Below, piece by piece: positions 47,680 through 49,500 of a stretch of 49,500 nucleotides of DNA (position 1 is its first letter; each line of letters opens with the position of its first letter). The DNA comes from Bolinopsis microptera (Eukaryota; Ctenophora; Tentaculata; Lobata; Bolinopsidae). The notes beneath the pieces were generated by a model. It ran no database searches. It worked only from the letters and a program-made list of their open reading frames with translations, and was not told the DNA's origin. The DNA lies in assembly GCF_026151205.1 (NCBI RefSeq), contig NC_087084.1, forward strand, positions 2,515,345-2,564,844, given 5' to 3'. Made by a program: the position numbers and the translations under genes.

Positions 47680-49345
47680 GATTGTTGGATTTAAGAAATT
47701 GAATTAGACTTAGAGACCGAAATATAAACTATAAGCATTTTAATTACTCGTTTTTTAGCTTAATCAGTTCTGTTATGGAAGACTATCTGGTCAAATTAAA
47801 ACGAATTGCATACTTAGCTGTTTAGATTCTGAATTTTATCACTATCAATAGGATACTCAAACTTGTTTTATATCGTTGTCGGACGTTGGTAGTGCTACAA
47901 ACTATAAATGATTAAAATCGATTAGTTCTGACGTTAGCTATAGAGGTTCTTTCACAATTTAATGCCTATTTTTGCGGTATTACAGACGTATTAATTATGA
48001 AAATAAATTTGTTGAAACCCTAACATTTTCTTGAAATATCTAAATCGATTTTTCGAAAAGACTTATGTATGCGTGTCTTATAATGTCATTAAAAAACAAT
48101 CCATATTCTCTGTCGTCGAGTCTAGATAATTTATAAGGGACCGTTCACTTTTTTACATGAACAAGCTATTTTGAATTTGACCGCAGACGTGCAGTCTTTT
48201 ATTTATATTGTTTTGTTTTGAACAAGTAAAATAGATCCGAAGAAAATCCATTTGTCGTTTTAGAACTTGAACCGTAGAAATCAATTTACAATTTTAATTT
48301 GACCATTGAACTTCATTAAACAGGACATCACAAATAGATTCTACACAAATACCCTACCACTTGAATCCAAAAGACAAATTGATACGTTCAAGATAGCTCT
48401 AACCGGATCACATGCAGCTCCACATCAGATATGTTCAATTTATATCTGATACCAAATATACATTACATTATAATGTACATACTACATATTAATGTACATT
48501 ACATTCCCGGACTTTATCGTTTATATTACCATTGACATTAATATTATCTACTATTTCCAGTTCAAGAAAATTCCTTCAACTTTAAATCAGGTTAAGATCA
48601 TTTAACAATCTAAATCTAACAAAAAGCTCAAACCAATCTGTTATCATACCACAATTAAATATTCAAGAAAAAATGAAGCTTTAAAATGCACAATCACTGA
48701 GAGTAGAGATTAAGAAAATATAAGAACAGGAAACTGAGCTCTATTTATACAGCTAACAATAATACACGTTGAAGCGACTGTTATATAAACCACGCTCTCA
48801 ATTTGTCAGCGGGAGGGATAGGAATTGGAGATTGGGAGGAGGAGGAGTCACTCATAGTTTGATAAAACGAGGTACAGTATTAACACACGAAAATACATCT
48901 CAACTGCCCAAAACACAACTTAACCGTTGAAAGCGAAAAATAAATACATGTGATCAAATTGTGATGAAATAAAAAACTACGATTGTCATCAGCCAAGGAC
49001 ATCATATTACAAAAGCTTCCAGATTATCTTCATTCACTGCACCGTTAGGGTAAAGCTGATCTTAAAGTTGTTCACAAGTTAACAAATTAAGTTCTTTTCA
49101 AATCTCCAATTTATCGACATTTACATATTAATATGTAGTTTTGATATACCTAACTGTCACCAAGATGTAAATCAGATCGAACCAATTGTTCGATCTAATT
49201 AGATCGAACTGCGCGCGTCCAGTTTAGATCAAACCAAACCTCGTCACACAGCGCTGACACGTATATTAACCTTATGTTTAAACACTGCTATGACTTTCGC
49301 GCAATACATATTAGTATTGCTTTGATATAAACCGTTTGATCGAAC
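47680..49345. other. 3' intergenic flank, no gene recognised
   Basis: AT-rich. There are short repeats of TACATTA/TAATGTACAT near 48460-48500 and a 10-bp-arm palindrome AGATCGAACcAATtGTTCGATCT at about 49173-49197. No exon or RNA gene could be supported. Confidence 0.4.
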
Positions 49346-49500
49346 GGTTTAAGATCAAACGGTTGGATCGTACGGTTAGATCGGACGGTTAGATGGAACG
49401 GTTAAATCGTACGGTTAGATCGTACGGTTAGATCCAACGGTTAGATCCAACGGTTAGATCCAACGGTTAGAAAGAACGGTTAGATCCAACGGTTAGATCC
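49325..49500. repeat. 13-bp minisatellite (GTTAGATCCAACG)n, runs off the window
   Basis: About 11 copies; the earlier ones vary at the two bases after GATC (GATCGTACGG, GATCGGACGG) and the last ones are uniform. The first units are partly inverted (AAACCGTTTGATCGAACGG). The array continues beyond 49500. Confidence 0.9.

Overview
The window is nuclear DNA from an animal. It is AT-rich, has many introns with GT/AG splice sites, and carries several superfamilies of metazoan transposable elements. It also holds a rhodopsin-class receptor and an exon of a ciliary transport gene (IFT172). Fucolectin-type F5/8C, EGF, Ig, TSP1 and tectonin domains, plus the style of retroelement remnants, fit a cnidarian (perhaps a hydrozoan) or another early-branching animal. 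That placement is inference with low confidence. All exon models were built by reading splice sites and codon phase; no RNA or database was available.

Layout. (1) 1-4784: minisatellites and small DNA transposons, including a piggyBac-type MITE with TTAA duplications and a 974-bp Tc1/mariner-type element holding a large palindrome. (2) 4785-11038, plus strand: an asparagine synthetase-like gene in at least 11 phase-compatible exons. Its N-terminal exon(s) were not found and several catalytic motifs are altered, so it may be a pseudoenzyme. (3) 12488-47611, plus strand: one very large gene of 36 predicted exons whose phases all agree, giving 1645 residues. It encodes a secreted mosaic protein: signal peptide, five F5/8C (fucolectin-like) domains, two copies of an unrecognised Cys-rich module each followed by EGF, calcium-binding EGF repeats, and two Ig-like domains ending at a stop codon with no membrane anchor.

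The introns of the large gene hold most of the other content. Intron 1 has a full-length LINE with an intact 999-residue endonuclease/reverse transcriptase and an 11-bp target duplication. Intron 12 has a 4161-bp element with 37-bp terminal inverted repeats and a perfect 8-bp target duplication. Its cargo is an intact single-exon GPCR, a complete IFT172 exon in antisense, a 5'-truncated LINE copy with its own 15-bp duplication, and a retroelement remnant; no transposase was seen. Intron 18 hosts a nested minus-strand gene for a secreted TSP1-tectonin protein, whose second TSP1 repeat carries an in-frame TGA but can be removed as a 165-nt intron. Introns 19 and 35 carry two copies of one roughly 2-kb repeat. 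Introns 21, 30 and 33 carry MITEs and a 761-bp foldback element. Several introns carry minisatellites close to splice sites, the largest being about 2.1 kb of an 11-bp unit.

(4) 47612-49500: 3' flank with a poly(A) signal, no recognised gene, and a 13-bp minisatellite running off the end.
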